Assembly (NCBI GenBank): GCA_947254895.1
Contig: CAMYEY010000022.1
Span: 1-17,605, forward strand
Direction of reading: 5' to 3'
DNA length: 17,605 nt
Source: an uncultured Clostridia bacterium
Lineage (GTDB): Bacteria; Bacillota; Clostridia; Saccharofermentanales; DTU023
Shown: positions 15,739 through 17,605 of the stretch, piece by piece
How the letters are laid out: each line of letters begins with the position of its first letter
Numbering within the stretch: position 1 is the first letter of the stretch
Program-made: the position numbers and the translations under genes
The notes under the pieces: model-generated
What the model saw: the letters and a program-made list of their open reading frames with translations, nothing else
What the model was told of the DNA's origin: nothing
The model's database searches: none

Positions 15739-15767
15739 TTGCAATGCATTATATGTTAAAATATAAA
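15739..15767 (+). promoter_or_regulatory. Candidate promoter of asd
   Basis: TTGCAA (15739-15744) and TATAAA (15762-15767) are separated by 17 bases, ideal for a sigma-A promoter; the match is 4 of 6 for the -35 box and 5 of 6 for the -10 box. It lies in the divergent gap and would start transcription about 20 bases before asd. Confidence 0.5.
15748..15753 (-). promoter_or_regulatory. Candidate -10 box of the xerC-folP transcript
   Basis: The minus strand reads a perfect TATAAT here, about 25 bases before the GTG start of the recombinase. No good -35 box is seen at 16-18 bases (the 17-base position reads CAACAA). It sits between the -35 and -10 boxes of the candidate asd promoter, so the two promoters would overlap. 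Confidence 0.35.
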
Positions 15768-15780
15768 CTATTGTTGTTAC

Positions 15781-15786
15781 AGGAGG
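15781..15786 (+). promoter_or_regulatory. Strong ribosome binding site of asd
   Basis: AGGAGG lies 10 bases before the ATG at 15797 and fixes that start. Confidence 0.75.
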
Positions 15787-15796
15787 TTTACAAAGG

Positions 15797-16888
15797 ATGA
15801 ATCGCAAGTATAGGGTTGGAATAATAGGGGCCACAGGTTATGTTGGCCAAAGGTTTGTCAGCTTGCTTGACCAGCATCCCTGGTTTGAAGTGACAAAGTT
15901 GGCAGCTTCAGCCAGGTCTGCCGGAAAAAAGTATGGCCATTTAATGGAAAAAGCTTGGAAGCTGAGTGAACCTCTTCCAGAAGCTGCAAAAGACCTCCTT
16001 GTGATGGATAGCAGCCATCTCGATGAGTTTTGCCAGGATATAGACTTTTGTTTTTGTGCTGTCGATATGGCCAAAGAAGAGATTGTCAAATTAGAAGAGG
16101 CTGTAGCCAAGAGGGAAGTAGCTGTGATTTCCAATAACTCAGCTAACCGCTGGACCGCGGATGTCCCAATGATCATACCGGAGATAAATTATCAACATTC
16201 TGACCTGATCAAGGCCCAGAGAAAGCGACTCGGCACACGTAAGGGATTTATAGCGGTTAAGCCGAATTGCTCAATCCAGTCTTATGTTCCTGCCTTAACT
16301 CCTCTACTGGATTTAGGCATACAACAGGTCCTGGTAACAACTTACCAAGCCGTGTCCGGAGCGGGTAAAAAGCTTGAAGAATGGCCGGAAATTGTAAAAA
16401 ATGTTATCCCTTATATTGGTGGTGAGGAAGAAAAATCTGAAAAAGAACCACTTAAGGTTTGGGGAAAGGTTAGCTCTAGTGGTGATAAAATCGATTTGGC
16501 GACAAATCCTGTTATATCTGCCCAGTGCTATAGGGTACCTGTTCAAGATGGTCATTTAGCGGCAGTTTCAGTTAAGTTTGACCGAAAGACCAGCCCACAA
16601 GAGATAATTGACCGTTGGAAAAATTATGAAACTTATCCCAACAAGTTGGGCTTACCATCAGCACCCCAGCCTTTTATTCATTATTTTGATCAAGTTGACC
16701 GGCCACAGCCCAAACTTGACCGTATGCTAGGTAAAGGCTATGCAGTTGCAATTGGTCGCTTGCGAGAGGATCCGATTTTTGATTATAAATTTACCTGTTT
16801 GTCTCATAATACAATTAGGGGGGCTGCCGGTGGAGCAATTTTGACAGCTGAATTGCTAGTCAAGCAAGGCTATCTCGAGTTAAAGTAA
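15797..16888 (+). CDS. asd: Aspartate-semialdehyde dehydrogenase (archaeal/fungal-type)
   Basis: Asd reduces L-aspartyl 4-phosphate to aspartate semialdehyde with NADPH, the branch point to lysine, diaminopimelate, threonine and methionine. The 363 residues start with the nucleotide-binding fold GIIGATGYVGQRF (8-20). The catalytic cysteine is C158 in KPNCSIQSY and the acid/base histidine is H253 in VPVQDGHLAAV. The long form, with SNNSANRW, MIIPEIN and the IGGEEEKSEKEPLK segment, resembles the archaeal/fungal-type enzyme rather than the E. coli or B. subtilis type. Diaminopimelate is needed for the cell wall, so the gene is probably essential. It has its own promoter and a strong ribosome site. 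A LacI-family gene follows 36 bases downstream on the same strand and may be co-transcribed. No lysine riboswitch is visible in the short leader. Confidence 0.94.
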   Translation: MNRKYRVGIIGATGYVGQRFVSLLDQHPWFEVTKLAASARSAGKKYGHLMEKAWKLSEPLPEAAKDLLVMDSSHLDEFCQDIDFCFCAVDMAKEEIVKLEEAVAKREVAVISNNSANRWTADVPMIIPEINYQHSDLIKAQRKRLGTRKGFIAVKPNCSIQSYVPALTPLLDLGIQQVLVTTYQAVSGAGKKLEEWPEIVKNVIPYIGGEEEKSEKEPLKVWGKVSSSGDKIDLATNPVISAQCYRVPVQDGHLAAVSVKFDRKTSPQEIIDRWKNYETYPNKLGLPSAPQPFIHYFDQVDRPQPKLDRMLGKGYAVAIGRLREDPIFDYKFTCLSHNTIRGAAGGAILTAELLVKQGYLELK

Positions 16889-16924
16889 GCTTTAAGACAA
16901 GAGAAATAGGGAAAGGTTAGACCT

Positions 16925-17559
16925 ATGATTACAATAAAAGATATTGCTAAGAAGGCAGGTGTCTCCTATGCAACTGTATCTAGGGCTTTAAATAACAAGA
17001 GTGATGTTAACCCTAAAACAAAGCAAAGGATCACTGAGCTAGCTGAAAAAATGGGTTATAGGCCCAACTTTATTGCACAAAATTTAGTTATGAAGAGGAC
17101 CAACAATATCGCTCTTATTGTGCCTGATGTTTCCAATCCCTTTTTTGCTGATATTTCCCGGTCCATAACGGAAGCAGCCAATGCTGCAGGTTACATTGTG
17201 ACCATCTGTAACACAGGTTGGAACCCCGATCGAGAGCACGATATGCTTGAACATATGCAGAGTCAGCAGGTGGCAGGAATTATCATTAAGCCGACAGCTT
17301 TTTATGAACCCGGAACCTTTGATTCGATCAAACTTCCCTTGGTTGTCTTTTGGCATCCTAATAGGGACCAGACCGATTTTATAGAGATGGACCACCAGGC
17401 AGGTGCAGAACTAGCTACGAGCCACTTGATCGAAAGAGGATATCGGCATATTGCATATTTGGGAGGAGCCGGTACATCACCGGCAAACCAGCTCAGGTTG
17501 ATGGCCTATCAGAAGTCCCTTCAGGAACACCATGTTGAGGTTTTTCAAGAGTTAATTTC
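16925..17559 (+). CDS. LacI/GalR-family transcriptional regulator, 3'-truncated by the contig end
   Basis: A DNA-binding repressor-type regulator that senses a small ligand, usually a sugar, through a periplasmic-binding-protein-like domain. About 211 genuine residues are present, against a usual 330-350. The N-terminal lac-type helix-turn-helix is clear: TIKDIAKKAGVSYATVSRAL (3-22), followed by a hinge (YRPNFIAQNL) and the core domain NIALIVPDVSNPFFADI. The ATG at 16925 has AAAGG about 8 bases upstream. The reading frame stays open to the window end, but from 17560 it reads adapter and encodes a false tail containing CLLYTSDAADD. The real gene continues beyond the assembled sequence. The ligand cannot be told from this fragment. 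It lies 36 bases after asd, but a role in controlling asd is not implied by the family. Confidence 0.92.
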
Positions 17560-17605
17560 CTGTCTCTTATACACATCTGACGCTGCCGACGATTCGCCAC
17601 CGGTG
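17560..17605. other. Untrimmed Illumina Nextera adapter at the contig end (not genomic)
   Basis: Bases 17560-17578 are the reverse complement of the 19-bp Tn5 mosaic end used in Nextera libraries. Bases 17579-17592 (GACGCTGCCGACGA) continue as the reverse complement of the Nextera Read 1 primer tail. All 33 bases match. The last 13 bases (17593-17605) would then be index sequence; a 10-base index followed by GTG, the first bases of the P5-side adapter, fits but is inference. This part should be trimmed. Confidence 0.97.

Noticed and set aside
16914..16924. AGGT-TAG-ACCT inverted repeat over the ribosome site of the LacI-family gene
   Set aside because: Four-base arms with a three-base centre are expected by chance, and the half sites do not resemble a LacI-family operator.
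17558..17605. A possible conserved C-terminal motif (CLLYTSDAADD) on the LacI-family protein
   Set aside because: It is the translation of the Nextera adapter, not a biological motif.

Overview
The window is a compact block of chromosomal housekeeping genes from a Gram-positive bacterium, most likely a Clostridia-type Firmicute. The evidence is a PolC-type replicative polymerase, the gene order priA-def-fmt-(YugP-like peptidase)-rsmB-rlmN-stp-prkC-rsgA-rpe-thiN that is widely conserved in Firmicutes, a PASTA-domain Ser/Thr kinase, strong AGGAGG-type ribosome sites and moderate GC by eye. I cannot assign a genus. The sequence looks like the end of a short-read (possibly metagenomic) contig, because the last 46 bases are unclipped Illumina Nextera adapter rather than genome.

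Layout. Bases 1-578 hold the C-terminal end of polC (5' end outside the window). From 628 to 13725 twelve genes run on the + strand with gaps of at most 117 bases and several overlaps: priA (replication restart); def and fmt (N-formyl-methionine addition and removal); a membrane zinc peptidase; rsmB and rlmN (rRNA methylation); stp and prkC (a PP2C phosphatase and PASTA kinase pair); rsgA (30S maturation GTPase); rpe (pentose phosphate pathway); thiN (thiamine pyrophosphate synthesis); and a Crp/Fnr-family regulator. Two genes then face the other way: a Xer-type tyrosine recombinase and folP (dihydropteroate synthase), overlapping by 4 bases and meeting the regulator tail to tail across 7 bases. 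A short divergent promoter region (15724-15796) separates them from asd (aspartate-semialdehyde dehydrogenase, archaeal/fungal-type) and a LacI-family regulator that is cut off by the adapter at 17560.

How the genes work together. Most of the + strand block serves growth: replication, start-methionine handling, ribosome maturation, and a kinase/phosphatase pair. In Bacillus subtilis the PrkC kinase is known to phosphorylate the RsgA homologue CpgA, so the stp-prkC-rsgA neighbourhood makes functional sense. No stretch of more than 300 bases lacks a gene. I saw no tRNA or rRNA gene, CRISPR array, insertion sequence, prophage or defence system.

I did not find an undescribed system here. The points most worth a second look are the adapter tail that creates a false protein C-terminus, the dihydropteroate synthase with an extra segment and an altered Met-His motif, the xerC-folP pairing, the degenerate fourth PASTA repeat of PrkC, the orphan Crp/Fnr regulator, and the tight convergent and divergent junctions around folP/xerC.
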